A stretch of DNA of 64,000 nt from Tolypocladium sp. Sup5 PDA-1 (taxonomy: Eukaryota > Ascomycota > Sordariomycetes > Hypocreales > Ophiocordycipitaceae), in the NCBI GenBank assembly GCA_000750105.3, contig JPHH03000027.1:186001-250000 (forward strand), in the 5' to 3' direction. Under the pieces are notes generated by a model. It was given only the letters and a program-made list of their open reading frames with translations, was not told the origin of the DNA and made no database searches. This document shows positions 23,693 to 34,758 of the stretch, in pieces. Position numbers and translations under genes: made by a program. Every line of letters starts with the position of its first letter. Positions within the stretch are counted from its first letter, which is position 1.

Positions 23693-26600
23693 TTTCCTGA
23701 GCGACGGAGAGTGCAGAGAGCCGTACGGGGGCATAAGGAATGGAGTCCAGGTGTCGACCCGAGGCGGCGTGATCAGGCTGAGGAAGGCGGGGAGCGCCAA
23801 TCGACGAGGAGCGGTTGGCGAAACAGCGCAGATGGTCGGTCGATCGCTCACGTCAGGGGGGTATCGAGCGGCAGACGGGGCGACGTAGGGTCGATCGGTG
23901 CTGGACGATCCGGCACAGCCGAAGTCGAAACTCGCGAGGGAAGAAGAAAATGAGCGACAGAGCCGAAGCAGCTCTCAGTGGCGTGCAGAGGACGGCCGGG
24001 CAGGAGGCGTCGGGGCGGCTGTGGTCGGTCCAGGCGATCGAGAAATAGGAGGAAAGGAAAGGAAAGGAAAGAAAAGAAGAGCAAAAACTTGGAAGACGGA
24101 GAATGGCAGGGTTGGGAGTGTTGGCAGTACGTGCGTGCGTGCTCGGCGGTTTGGGTAGTGGCTTTTTGGCGCGCTGCGTCAGCACTGTGACGATGGGGCT
24201 GAGTACGTAGGTGCTTGGTACGGAGCAGACGACGGCGCTTCGAGTGTCCAACGGCGCAGCAGATGTAGGCGCGCAGGGAGAAGAAAAAGCGGTCGATGCC
24301 GTTTGTGCAAAGGACAAGAAAAGTGTTGCTTGTTGCAAAGGAGAGAACACGAAGTCCGGGTGTGGTTGCACGGGGGAAGGTTAGCTGGCCGCGGAGCTGA
24401 CGAGGGCGATGTACAAGTAAAAGCGCTGGGCTGGCTGGTACTGGCTCGCGAGATGGGGGGGTGTGGCAGTGGCAGTGCAGGCAGTGAGTGGTGATGGGCC
24501 GCCGCGAGAGACAGAGGCTGGACCGCTGGATGGGGCACACGCGAAATGAAAAGGAAACTGGCTCTGCACCATCCAGGGCCGGCTTCTTTTGGATGTACGA
24601 GTACGAGTAGGCCGTGGCGCGGCCGGGGTTGGCTCCCGCCGTGCTGGCGATGCTTGGAAAGGGGGGCGTGGGCTGATGAGAGGCTGGCACAAGGCTCGTG
24701 GTTCGCCAGCGTTGTACGAAGTACGGACTACGCACTACGGATATGTGTCCGTCATATTGACGGCCGAATTGCCGCGCAACGGCTGTACAAGCATGTACGA
24801 GTAGTCCGTAGTATTGCGCGCGGTGGATTTACGCGACTGGAAGGGGTAGCAGGGCCTTTCGTCTGGCGTCACGGATGGCTGGCGGTGGTTGGCTGGCCAT
24901 GCAAATGCAATGCAATCAATCAATCAACTGCGACGCAATGGATGGTTTGGAATGGAGGGGCCAGCTCGACGTGATGGTCGGCCGTGGGCAGCTCCGCGAC
25001 TCCGTGATCCCCGTGGCTTCTTTCCTCGCCTTGCAGAGGAATGGATGCCACCTTTTCAGCCTTCCAACCTCGTGCCACACCACCTCCATCACCATCAGAG
25101 TTCCGTCTTTCCAACCACACCACACCACTGTGGCACATCCAAGGGACGAGCGCCCGTCTGCCAAGTACATACGAGCCCTAACCACGAAGGAACTGCTCGT
25201 AAAGCAAGGGCCTCCGCCGTGCTCTTCTCTCGCCCGTCCTCGAATGCCCGCCCACCCGCCCGTCCTGATGAATCATGATGGATGGCTCTTGATGCGTTGA
25301 TGCGAGTTTGAGATCCACTGGATGCCACGACAGCCAGCTGCAGCTCACAACTCCTCCGCGGTCCGTGATAGGCTGCGACCTCGCCCGCGGGCAACCTCAC
25401 CCCTGGGCGCCGATGCAGGGGACAGACCGTTTCATGAGCGTTGGCCCCGCCGCCCACGGACCTGCAGATGCTCGGGTCTGGCGCCACGCGCCGCCGACTG
25501 ACACACGGACGATGGCGACCAAGTGTCTCTGATTCCCGCCTCGCGCCGCCGTGATTGTCGATCTGCGAGCTGCAATGGAAGCACGCCGTCGAAGCTACGA
25601 AGCGTCGCTGCACACTCTGCGTGTCTTGGCCGCTCGACTGGCTCGCTGCAACCGCACAGTTGGTGGTGCTGCTGCTGCAGTTGCAGTCGCACCGCAGATG
25701 CAGTTGGCGGCTTGTGCGCGACGCCCAATTCGACCAACATCAACAGCGCCGCGCGTGAGAGACGCCATTGATTCGCTTGCAGCGGTTCCTTCGAGCTGCA
25801 CTACACAACTCTGGGCCGCGGCCTCGGACGCATGCGGGAGCGATCGCGACCTACGTCAAGGCGCGACTCTCAATCGTCGCCCAAGCATACAATTGCCGTC
25901 TGTGAGCTGACGGTCGACAGCTTCTGGATGCGCTGTCTTTTGGCTCTGCATATTGTACGTAGTGCGGTGTGCGCAGTTTCGACTCTATTGCTCGTATATC
26001 TGGGACGTTGTCGACAGGGGCATCTCACGATGGCGGCGCTCCCGCCGACCAGATGCCAGATGCACCTCCGCAGTCTATGTGGCTTGCCCCATGTGTCCTC
26101 CAGGCAAAGACGTCCTGGGCACCGATGCTTTCACAGCACGTCTGCTCCGTCAATGTGCCATTATCGCATCACGACGCCTGCGCTCCTCGGCTTCTGTGGA
26201 GTCGTTGAATCGCCCCAGATTCAGGGCCTAGGAAGGAAGCTTTGCAAGTTGAAACACGCTCCATACCACCCCTGCCACGCCCCCCCTGCAAGCCGTTCGC
26301 AACCCCATTTGTTAGTTGTCACACTGTGCCGTCCATTGCCCCTGATTCACGAAACGTTTACGGACTACCACGCTTGCGTGCTTGTGTTGTATGACAGCAG
26401 TTATCGGGTTGTTGTGCGAGGCAGACAATTTCCTCGGCTGACATTTGGTGAGCTTCCGTTGCCGACTTGACAGAAGGAACCGCAGCTATCGGTGCTTTCA
26501 TGCCGTCGAGTGTCGGCAACGCTTCGGCTGGCCCCGGTTAGGTTATGTCGCTGCATGAGAAAACTGTTATGAAACCAGTGCTCTATAAGTTGCTTTGTTT

Positions 26601-26700
26601 TCATTGCTATGAAGAGCTATGCAGGTGCATCGCGTTGTAAAGCTTTAAACCCTAAGCCCCTGTGCCTCAGAAAGTGTAGGATGGCTTAAGTAAGCGCAGT
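23693..26700. other. 3-kb spacer: SHO1 leader plus gene-free sequence
   Basis: The first kilobase is strongly pyrimidine-rich on the SHO1 strand, as in a long fungal leader; it leaves a 295-codon open frame (23848-24735, minus) of low-complexity Ser/Pro/Arg sequence that I do not call. Variants of the dispersed motif occur at 24722 (TACGGACTA) and 24802 (TAGTCCGTA). From 25.0 to 26.7 kb only unsupported frames were seen, such as 25832-26470 plus. Confidence 0.45.
24051..24079. repeat. GGAAA microsatellite
   Basis: Four GGAAA units followed by degenerate GAAAA/GAAGA repeats, in the SHO1 upstream region; on the SHO1 strand this is a TTTCC pyrimidine tract. Confidence 0.7.
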
Positions 26701-26713
26701 CGGAGTCATGGCG

Positions 26714-26832
26714 CCCAATACAGGCACGGGGCCCCGTGCATTTAAAGTGCACGGGGCCCCGTGTCATTATTATGTAAGCAGCGCTGCCACCACTGAAGCC
26801 AACCACCAAGGCCGACAACTACACCGCTATAA
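26714..26832 (+). repeat. Left terminal inverted repeat of the MITE
   Basis: Pairs with 27296-27414. Begins CCCAATACAGG, contains palindrome CACGGGGCCCCGTG twice (26733 and 26749 region) and ends CGCTATAA. Confidence 0.88.
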
Positions 26833-26879
26833 CTGCACTATTACTGTTGGGGGGTATTGTATCCAACCGTATTGACTAC

Positions 26880-27055
26880 TAGCCTTGCTGGCCTTGCTCG
26901 CTTGCTAGATTAAATATAAGCCTACCGCCTCGTTGACTTACTGGCTTTATTGGCTTGCTGGCCTGCTGGCTTGCTAGATTGAATGCAAGCCTAGGTACTG
27001 CCTCGCTGGCTTGCTGGCTTGCTGGCTTACTGGCGTTGCTGCCCTTGCCTGCCTG
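26880..27055. repeat. Degenerate internal repeats of the MITE
   Basis: Many GGCTTGCT/GGCCTGCT units, and two diverged longer copies, each starting TTGCTAGATT and carrying AAGCCTA (near 26903 and 26973). A further direct repeat, TTTGGTGGTGGCTAC, occurs twice at 27241-27278. Confidence 0.65.
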
Positions 27056-27295
27056 CTACGTAGGTGACTGCTTTTCCTCGATAGGGAAAGAGTACTGCTA
27101 ATAATATGAGGAGAAGCGAAATGCTATTAATAGTACTTTTTTTTCCTTCGAAAAAGCAGAAGTGCTATTAACTGTCTATCAGGAAGCAGGTCTCGCCCGC
27201 GAAGCTAGCTATATAACTTGACTACTTACGTGACATACATTTTGGTGGTGGCTACACATCTACTTTGGTGGTGGCTACGGACTACTAACGATAAA

Positions 27296-27414
27296 TTATA
27301 GCGGTGTAGTTGTCGGCTTTAGTGGTTGGCTTCAGTGGTGGCAGCGCTGCTTACATAATAATGACACGGGGCCCCGTGCACTTTAAATGCACGGGGCCCC
27401 GTGCCTGTATTGGG
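27296..27414 (-). repeat. Right terminal inverted repeat of the MITE
   Basis: Reverse complement of 26714-26832 with two mismatches (C to T and G to A in the CCACCAAGGCC segment). Confidence 0.88.
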
Positions 27415-27560
27415 TCCCCGGAGTCATCGCAAGAGTCACTCGGTGATGCTCGTGGCCCGTTCGCTGATGCCTGAAACGGGCAAATCTCTTTACGACTTTG
27501 AATTGCTGCGTCTCTCCAGTTGTCCGTTCCCTAGAAACACCAAGGAACCAGCAACAAGTC

Positions 27561-28872
27561 ATGTCCAGCCAAAGCAAGCAAACAGCCGCGCAGAGGGCGC
27601 TCTTGATGCCTGAGATTCTGTCACTCATCCTCACGTGGATCAGCGAGGACGACATGGAGTTTTTGACCGACCCCGATGATGACAAATATGGCGATAACGA
27701 AGATGAAGGAATCGGTACATCCAGCGTAGCGAGCGACGACGGGGCCAGACTAGAAGCGGAGCGACTCGGTCTAAGCAAGTACGGCTTTGGACGGGACGGT
27801 GTTTTGCTTCGGTGCGGTCTAGTCAACAGACTTTGGAACGCCGAAGCCATACCCCTTCTCTGGGAACATATCGAGTTTTGGACCTGGAGCGTCACATTGC
27901 CAAGCGTCTTTGGCAACATCGACCCTCTGCGGCGGCAGTACTACGCCAATTTCGTCAGGGAGCCGCTATTGACCAGTGTCGGCCAGGAGGAAGCAGCAAG
28001 TGCAGATGCAGCCCTTCAGGGGATATCTTTCTCGAATCTCGGGTCTATTACTTTACGACTCAACCCGCTCGCTCAAGGAGGTGGGTATCATATACCCAGG
28101 ATCGATGCTCCGGGGCTGGTAGAGCTGGGCATCGACCCGCCGTTTGACGTGTACCCGGACTCGTACTATATACGGGAGAGCGAATGGGATGGGATCCTAG
28201 ACCAGATCACGGTATGTTATGGGACGCTGCAATTTCGCTGCCGAGTCCCTGTTAACAGCTGCGGCAGGACCTCTTCCCCAACCTTGAGGAAGTGGGTTTT
28301 ATAGACCGGGCCCGAATGTACCCCGGCTCGCTCGAACGGTTTGCGAAGCGCCTTCCGAACCTCAAGGTGTTTGACCATTCGTCGGTCCGTCTGGTGGCTA
28401 CGTGATCGGGATATCGCGATCGAACATGGCGATCTCGGACCCGAGGACGCAAAGGGCATCGCAACAGTACCACGGAGCAATGACGAACCCAAAGTGTAAG
28501 TACTGTCTTCACACGCTACGTTTGCGATAGTTCTTGGTGCAACGTCCTCACACGCATCGTTGTTTAGCAAAAAGCATGACTCCTGAAACTCGGAGCCGGA
28601 CGTGCCGAACATCAGTTGAGGCCGGCGACACACCCCCGTCGGCGAACATTCTTCATCTCAAGTCGTGCAATGTGAAGCGATCAGGGCCCTGTGACGTACA
28701 CAAGCTTTCGCTGTTGAAACAACTGCTGTTAGAATGCAGCCGGTTGCCGGCATCTCGGGACATGCGGGCTTGGGGCAGCCAAGGAGACGGGACACGATAC
28801 TGTCCGGCGACGGTGGATAGGCCTAAACAGGATGCAATTCAGGTCGCTATAGACTCGGCGACGGCAGTTTAG
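27561..28872 (+). pseudogene. F-box/LRR-like gene, apparently broken
   Basis: Exon 1 (27561-28211) opens with an F-box-like start, RALLMPEILSLILTWISED, and after an acidic insert continues LLRCGLVNRLWNAEAIPLLW, the second half of an F-box in many fungal proteins. After an intron (GTATGT...CGGCAG) exon 2 reads DLFPNLEEVGFIDRAR and RFAKRLPNLKVFDHSS, LRR-like, then stops with TGA at 28403. One base out of frame the sequence carries on (WWLRDRDIAIEHGDLGPEDA), and further LRR-like sequence (ANILHLKSCNVKRS, LLKQLLLECSRLP) lies at 28650-28750 in another frame. So the intact product would be only 262 residues and the 3' half has lesions. A shortened but functional protein remains possible. The MITE ends 134 bp before the ATG. 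Confidence 0.5.
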
Positions 28873-29144
28873 TAAATTCCCGCTCCGTATTGTAACTCCA
28901 TATGCCTAACGTGCGCATTGTGGGCTGGCCTGCGCGGAGTGTATTACTCAAACCTTTTGGCTTATTAACGTGACGCTTCGACGATGCGCAAGGCGTGTAA
29001 GCCGTCGAGCAACATCGTGTCGCTTAAACGCACTCACTCCAAATGTAGTCGCGGGTAAGTCAAATAGATTCTCCTCGCCTCATTTCATCCGTGCCTCCTC
29101 CTTTGGAAAAGTAGTTTCCTGTTTCAAGCATCTCGGTCCTCGAA

Positions 29145-30208
29145 ATGGTTCTTTCGGTCGAGGGCAAGTATGCGCTCATCACGGGCGGCGGCTCGGGTAA
29201 TAGACATATGAAATAAATATCACTATATTCTCGTCCCTATTGCGTTCACTAGAATGCCCGATTACAGGCATAAACCTGGCCTTTGCGCGCCTGCTCCTCG
29301 AGAAGGGCTGCTTCGTGGTCATCAGCGACCTCAAGCTCGCGCCCGAGGCCGAGGCCCTGCTGGCCGCGTACCCGCACCCACCGGTGAACGCCGCAGACGG
29401 GGGTAAGCCCTCGGCGCTCTTCCACAAGACGGACGTGGTCTCGTGGCCGCAGCTATCCTCGCTCTGGAAGGCCGCCCTGGTGGCGTTCCCGACGGTGGAC
29501 GTGGTGGTCCCCGGCGCCAGGCTGTACGAACCCCCCCCGGTCGAGCTTCTGGGCGGCGCCGCGCACGCCGACGAACCCGGACTCGGTGTCGCGGGACGGG
29601 ACGGACGCGGAACCGGACCACTACGCGGTGCTGGACGTGAACCTCGTCGCGCCGATCCGCGTGAGCCAGCTGGCCATCGGGCACTGGACGACGGCGAAGC
29701 GGAGCGGCTGCCTGGTGCACGTCGGCAGCGTGGCGGGATACCTCGCCGAGGCGGCGTCGCCGTTCTACTTTTCGAGCAAGCACGGGCTGCACGGCTTCAT
29801 ACGCTCGCTGGCGGACCTGCGCGACGAGCTGGGCATCCGGGTGAGCTGCGTGGCCCCCGGTCCAGCAAAGGTGCCGTCCCCTATTCCGCCCCTCCGTCTC
29901 CCGTGCTCATCGACTGAAACCCTGATGCGTGTGCAGACAGGAATATGGTACCAAGACGCGAGCAGGGCGGAGAAGATACTCGTCTACTGCCGCTGGGCCA
30001 CCGCCGAGGAGATTGTGCAGGCCATGTACCAGCTCGTCGTCGACAAGTACGGCAACGGGACCATACTGGAGGTGACGCCGGGGGAGGGCGCGTGGTGCCC
30101 ATGTTCAACGCGCCGCCGCCGAAGCCGGGCGCCGTGTCGATGCCGGCGACGGGGGCGTTCCACGAGAAGCTATTTGAGGACCTCAAGACAAAGGGGCTGA
30201 GGGTGTGA
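29145..30208 (+). pseudogene. Short-chain dehydrogenase with two frameshifts
   Basis: Classical SDR, most like fungal 15-hydroxyprostaglandin-dehydrogenase-type proteins. The Rossmann start EGKYALITGGGSG is split by an intron (donor at 29197, acceptor at 29267) and continues GINLAFARLLLEKGCFVVIS. DVVVPGARLYEPP ends at a run of eight C (29531-29538), after which the family sequence resumes one frame over: FWAAPRTPTNPDSVSRDGTD, HYAVLDVNLVAPIRVSQLAI and the catalytic YFSSKHG (YxxxK). A further intron (29872-29938 region) leads to KTGIWYQDAS-like sequence. A second shift near 30090 moves the tail VVPMFNAPPPKP into another frame. A seven-C run would restore the first frame, so a sequencing error there cannot be excluded; two separate shifts favour a pseudogene. 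Confidence 0.65.
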
Positions 30209-30658
30209 GTGGTCAAAGCGAATATAATTGAGTTGTAGAGGCGCGATGCCACGCTCAATGTGTATTCATGCATTATCCGCTCCCTTCGCGGAGCTTACCA
30301 GCTTTCGGTAAACAGGGGTATCATAGTCCTCGATGCTTTTCATGTGAATAGCCCAGCCGCCACGGACCCTGGTCCTCCGTTGACATCATATCGGACCAAC
30401 ATGGGTTGATGTGATGACCCATGTTCCAGCCTTTACGCCCTCGCTCGGCGTGTCTTCAATGCCTGTGTATCGCACGCGAGGGCATAAACGTCGATTTTGA
30501 TGTGTCGAGTCTCTCATAAGAGTGCGAATTGTGGCCCGGGCGTTTTCTCGTTGCATGTTGCTCGATGAGGTGGCATGCTTGCAGCACACTTCAGCGAGAA
30601 GATCATCGCCATGGCGGTTCGAAGTCGTTTGACTTGCAAATTTTCGTTCCGACGCATT
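30209..30658. other. Convergent spacer, nothing seen
   Basis: 450 bp between the SDR remnant and the ro-10 stop. No gene or repeat recognised. Confidence 0.45.
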
Positions 30659-31333
30659 TCAAATCTCTCTCTCCTCTTCCCTCGCCCGCTCGCTTCTCCT
30701 AACCTGCCGCTCAACCCTCTCCACGCGGCCCACGGCGTCGGCCATGAACCGCGAATTGGCGAGCACGCTGCCCTCGTACCACGACCGCATGACGGCCTCG
30801 CTCCGTTGGCGCAACTCGGCTATATCAGACGCCTGAGCCACCTGCGTCGCCTCGATGGCCTTCATCCGCTCCGTCATCGATATCAGAGCGGCGCTTTCTG
30901 ACGTGTCGGGGACGGGGCTGTCCTTGACGGCCGTGAGCGAGGACAGCGTCGAGGGAAAGGTCGACGCAGAGGCAAGCACGATGGACCGTAACGCGTCTGT
31001 TGACAGCTGCGACGGAGGCTCGGACAGGGGTGCGGCGTGGAAGAAGTCGGGGTGAGACTTGTCTGGGTGGAAGTTAGGACAGGACAGCGAATGGCTGGTG
31101 CATCGCGGTAGATGGAGCAGCGTACAGATCTTGAGGAGCTCTCCGTAGATGCGGATGTGGGACAACATCATGGAGAAGCGCCTCTCCAGCTCGCCCATCT
31201 TTCGCACGGCAGAGCCATGTTGCGGCGGTGGATGCGAGGCGGTCGGCCCGTAGAGGAGGTGTTCGATGCGCAGGAGACGCGACTCGAGGAGGGCGATGGT
31301 GGAGAGCGTCGTCTGGTCCAGCGGGTTGTCCAT
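30659..31333 (-). CDS. ro-10: Dynactin p24-type subunit RO-10
   Basis: Nuclear-distribution protein of the dynactin complex (RO-10 of Neurospora, the p24 shoulder subunit), needed for dynein-driven nuclear movement in hyphae. Exons 31126-31333 and 30659-31062 join across a 63-nt intron to 203 residues. The join gives YGELLKIYKSHPDFFHAAPL, the expected reading. Family marks: DQTTLSTIALLESRLLRIEH at the N-terminus, SIVLASASTFPSTLSSLTAV and the long C-terminal coiled coil with ATQVAQASDIAELRQRSEAV and RVERVERQVRRSERAREEE. The start at 31333 (MDNPLDQ) matches the family better than the in-frame ATG 15 codons upstream. Confidence 0.88.
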   Translation of the reverse strand: MDNPLDQTTLSTIALLESRLLRIEHLLYGPTASHPPPQHGSAVRKMGELERRFSMMLSHIRIYGELLKICTLLHLPRCTSHSLSCPNFHPDKSHPDFFHAAPLSEPPSQLSTDALRSIVLASASTFPSTLSSLTAVKDSPVPDTSESAALISMTERMKAIEATQVAQASDIAELRQRSEAVMRSWYEGSVLANSRFMADAVGRVERVERQVRRSERAREEEREI

Positions 31334-31983
31334 GTTGCTCCCTTGAGCTCTGGAGCCCTGCTCTTTGTTCCGTCCCAAGAAGCAACAGGCGAGGGAATGC
31401 CGTGATGAGGCTCAGGTGCAGGAATGCGCTGTCGCAATCGAGCTGCCGGATGTTGTGAGATGAAGGTAAGTTATTGGATGCATCTCCAGAGCGCAGGGTC
31501 CGCTTCCGATGGCGGTTGCGACCCCCCCTGATTGGCCACGGCTGGCAGCGGTCGACGTTCAAATGCCCAGGGTCGCCCCGCTACTAAAAGCCGGCAAGGC
31601 GCGAGGCCCCATAGATGACCACATAAACGACAGTTCCAGGTGTCCAAGTGTCCTCGCAGCAACTTCTCAGCTGCTGCAACGTCTCTCAACCACCACCACC
31701 ACCACCACCACCACCCTCCTCCCCACGCTCGCTTCTCCCCACGTAGTTGCCGGTACGTACACGCCGATTTTCTGTACGCCTCTACCTCATACTACGACGG
31801 CGACTCCGACTCCAACGGCGGACCGATCCCCGACCCGATCGCCCAGTCCTCGCCGCAGGCCGGTGGTGGGTTGCGCGCACGATACGGCCGTTTTGGTGGT
31901 CACCCGACCCGTGACCTTGGACTCGTCTGCGAGCGCATACACCGTCACGGTGCTGCGCGGCGCTCTGTTGTTCCCCGCCGGCT
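31334..31983. promoter_or_regulatory. Shared upstream region of ro-10 and the AVT-type transporter
   Basis: 650 bp between divergent genes. The right half is C/T- and ACC-rich leader of the transporter gene. No TATA box was clear. Confidence 0.4.
31689..31715. repeat. (ACC)9 microsatellite
   Basis: Nine perfect ACC units in the presumed 5' leader of the transporter gene. Confidence 0.9.
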
Positions 31984-33771
31984 ATGACGACCTACTCGGC
32001 CATCACGGATGGTAACAACGCCTCGTCTGAAGGCGCCCGCGACATGTCGAGGTAGGCGACGCCCCCTGCACTATCATGGCTTCGATGGCTGATCTGGACA
32101 GAACACGACGACGAGGTGGCAAGGAGGGCCATGGCGGCCAGGCCTCGACAATCAGCAGCATCGTCAACTTGCTAAATACGAGTGCGCTCAACCCTCGCCC
32201 GCGGGCATCTCCCTAAACCCCGTGCGATCTGCTGACCATCATACAGTCATCGGTGCCGGCACCCTCGCCATGCCCTCGGTCATGTCGCACATGGGTATCA
32301 TGCTCGGCGTTGTCTTGATATTATGGTCCGGCGTTACGGCTGCGTTTGGCCTGTACCTCCAGTCCAAGTGCGCTCGCTATCTCGACCGCGGGAGCTCCTC
32401 CTTCTTCGCCCTGTCGCAAATCACCTACCCCGGCGCCTCCGTCATCTTCGACCTCGCGATTGCGGTCAAGTGCTTTGGCGTGGCCGTTTCCTACATGATC
32501 ATCATCGGCGACCTCATGCCCGGTGTCATGCTCGGCTTCAACGACCGCGCCGCCGAAATCCCGTACCTGGTTGATCGGCACTTTTGGATCACTGCCTTTA
32601 TGCTCCTGGTCATTCCGCTGAGCTTCCTCAGGAGACTGGACTCGCTCAAGTACACTAGCATCGTGGCCTTGGTTTCCATTGGATACCTCATCGTCCTGGT
32701 CATCTATCACTTTGCGGCGGACCCTCACGCAGACCCGAAAGATATCCGAGTCATTCAGTGGGCGGGCGCAGTCGAGACGTTGAGTGCGTTGCCCGTGGTC
32801 GTCTTCGCTTATACATGCCACCAGAATGTTCGTCTTCCTCGCCACATCCACCATGATCCTGCTAATGCGCTGCCAGATGTTCTCCATTATCAATGAAATC
32901 AAGGACAACTCTCCTCCGAGCATGGTTGGAGTGGTGGCTTCCAGCATTGGTTCGGCGGCCTGCATCTACGTGCTCGTCGCAATTACTGGGTACATTACCT
33001 TTGGAAATGCCATCGTCGGAAACATTGTCTCCATGTGTAAGGAACCTGCCCCTCTTGTACTTGCCAACGTGACATTGATCCTTTACAGATCCGACGGGAG
33101 TTGCGTCTACCATTGGCAAGGCGGCCATTGTCGTCCTGGTCCTCTTTTCCGTCCCGCTGCAGGTTCATCCCTGTCGTGCGTCGCTGGACGCTGTTCTCAA
33201 GTGGCGGCCCAATTGGTCCAGTTCGAACACCGGCCGCCCCGGTTCGCCTCTGTTGAATCCCTCGGCGGCACCGCGGGGCGACCATGGAAGCACCGCACCC
33301 ATGTCCGATACTCGATTCGCCCTCCTTACCACGGTCATTCTGACCCTAGCATACATGACTGCGCTGTCTGTGAGCAGTCTTGATCGCGTGCTTGCTTTCG
33401 TTGGCAGCACCGGCTCCACATCCATCAGCTTCATATTGCCCGGTCTCTTCTACTACAAGATTAGCGACCCAGAGAGCGTCCATCACCAACGGCTAATGAA
33501 GGCAGACGACGACATTGACGACATTGACGACGAGGGATCGTCAGATGTTGAGGAATCTGGGGGGATCCTCACACAGAGCGCCAGCGGGGCCAGTGGGACC
33601 AGCGGTGTCACAGGTCGAACGCAATGGCGCTGGCGAAGAAAGTGGCGGTGGGATCTCGAACATCTCGACCATGGCCTCGTCAGGAAGCTCTCACTCTCCC
33701 TAGCCATCTACGGTATGGTCGTGATGGCAGTATGTCTGCTTATGAACATATTCTTTGCTGTCGCTCATTAG
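31984..33771 (+). CDS. Vacuolar amino-acid transporter, AAAP family (AVT5/6-like)
   Basis: Amino acid/auxin permease family member, most like yeast Avt5-7, which export amino acids from the vacuole. Five exons (31984-32051, 32102-32181, 32247-32827, 32877-33036, 33089-33771) join in phase to 523 residues. The second junction restores IVNLLNTIIGAGTLAMPSVM, the diagnostic first helix. Other marks: FGVAVSYMIIIGDLMPG, FWITAFMLLVIPLSFLRRLD, FAYTCHQN joined to MFSIINEI, AITGYITFGNAIVGNIVSMY and the loop PLQVHPCRASLDAVLKW. About eleven membrane helices are expected. An acidic cytosolic loop (DDDIDDIDDEGSSDVEE) and a Ser/Gly/Trp-rich stretch precede the last helix. Exon 3 ends at a weak GTTCGT donor, but reading through meets a stop. 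Confidence 0.9.
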
Positions 33772-34307
33772 ACTTGCCCGGGTTCGGCACTAAAAGACGA
33801 CGCTCTGCCGCAGTAATGAGCATGCGGCATGATTTTGCGGACGGGGCTGTTTGGTTGTGGCATTGACGGAGTTGTCCTGTTTTCTTTTTTTATTCGGCGG
33901 CGGCTGTACGATCATTAATCATTGCTCCTACGAGCGGTCGGCTTGACTGGTGCGTTCTGGGACTTTGGATATACATGTTGGGAACCATGTTCCAAGCGGC
34001 TACTAGAGGCTATACCCCCTTTGTAGTAATATGTTTCACGAGGTTCATATTCAGCGTTCACTAGCTTGTGTATCGCAGCTGGAGTGATTGAGAACATCAC
34101 TTGTGAGAGGGCGTTCAATCATGGTTGCATCTGTAAATTGCCGCTGTTCTGGGTCGTACAGCAGGACCCATTACGGTCCCCCCCTTCCAATACATCAAAT
34201 CCCAAGCCAACGCCATGAAATGCTAAACCACACATATGATACAATATTCCGTCCGCCAAAACGTCCTCAAGTCCCCATCGAATCCACCCCAACCGGTCGG
34301 CAAGTGC
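33772..34307. other. Convergent spacer, nothing seen
   Basis: 536 bp between the transporter and bS16m 3' ends, A/T-rich in places (33880-34090). No gene supported. Confidence 0.45.
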
Positions 34308-34758
34308 TCATCGGATGCGGACGTCGCCGGCCGCGACCTCGCCCGTCTTCTTGTTCTCCTTGGGGCCAAACTCCTTCTTGGGCAGGATGCCGACCATGGA
34401 CAGCAGCCGCCAGGCCGTGTCGGTGGGCTGCGCGCCGACGCCGACCCAGTAGCGCGCGCGCTGCGTGTCGAGCTTGATGTCCTTGTGCAGGCGGCCCGAG
34501 GCATCGTACGGGTCGGGTTTGGGGACGGGGTCGTACGTGCCGAGGACCTCGAGGGGGCGGGAGTTGCGCGCCGTGCTGTGGAGGGTCAGTATTGCGAACG
34601 AAGACTGCGAGCTTCGATTGGGCGTGCGAATCGAGGGAGCAGAGAGGGTCGCTGCTTGCGGGGATTGAGAGGCAGACGTACCGGGCGTGCGCGACGACGA
34701 TGTTGTAAAAGGGCGAGTTTCGGCGCCCGAACCGGGCGAGGCGGATCTTGACGACCAT
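34308..34758 (-). CDS. MRPS16: Mitochondrial small ribosomal subunit protein bS16m
   Basis: Homologue of bacterial ribosomal protein S16. Exons 34682-34758 and 34308-34575 join in phase (donor GTACGT, acceptor CCACAG) to 114 residues. Start MVVKIRLARFGRRNSPFYNI and VVAHARTARNSRPLEVLGTY (spanning the junction) are the S16 signature; YWVGVGAQPTDTAWRLLSMV and GILPKKEF follow. The C-terminal extension (KENKKTGEVAAGDVRIR) is characteristic of fungal mitochondrial forms. No separate cleavable presequence is visible, as is common for this protein. Confidence 0.93.

Larger units (their letters stand above)
26701..27427. mobile_element. Non-autonomous DNA transposon (MITE) with 9-bp flanking repeats
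   Basis: A 119-bp terminal inverted repeat (26714-26832 and 27296-27414) differs at only two positions, both transitions. The element tips read CCCAATACAGGCACGGGG. The direct repeat CGGAGTCAT flanks the element at 26701-26709 and 27419-27427, fitting an 8-bp (GGAGTCAT) or 9-bp target duplication as made by hAT-type transposases. Four or five unpaired bases lie between each repeat and the matching TIR. Each tip holds two copies of the palindrome CACGGGGCCCCGTG around ATTTAAAGT. The 460-bp interior is A/T-richer, with GGCTTGCT-type repeats, and codes for nothing. Assignment to hAT rests on duplication size alone. Confidence 0.85.

Noticed and set aside
23848..24735. 295-codon minus-strand open frame upstream of SHO1
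   Set aside because: Low-complexity Ser/Pro/His/Arg sequence from a pyrimidine-rich leader; no domain and same strand as the SHO1 5' region.
25832..26470. 212-codon plus-strand open frame
   Set aside because: No domain, no splice partners and random-looking Cys/His/Arg-rich composition in a spacer.
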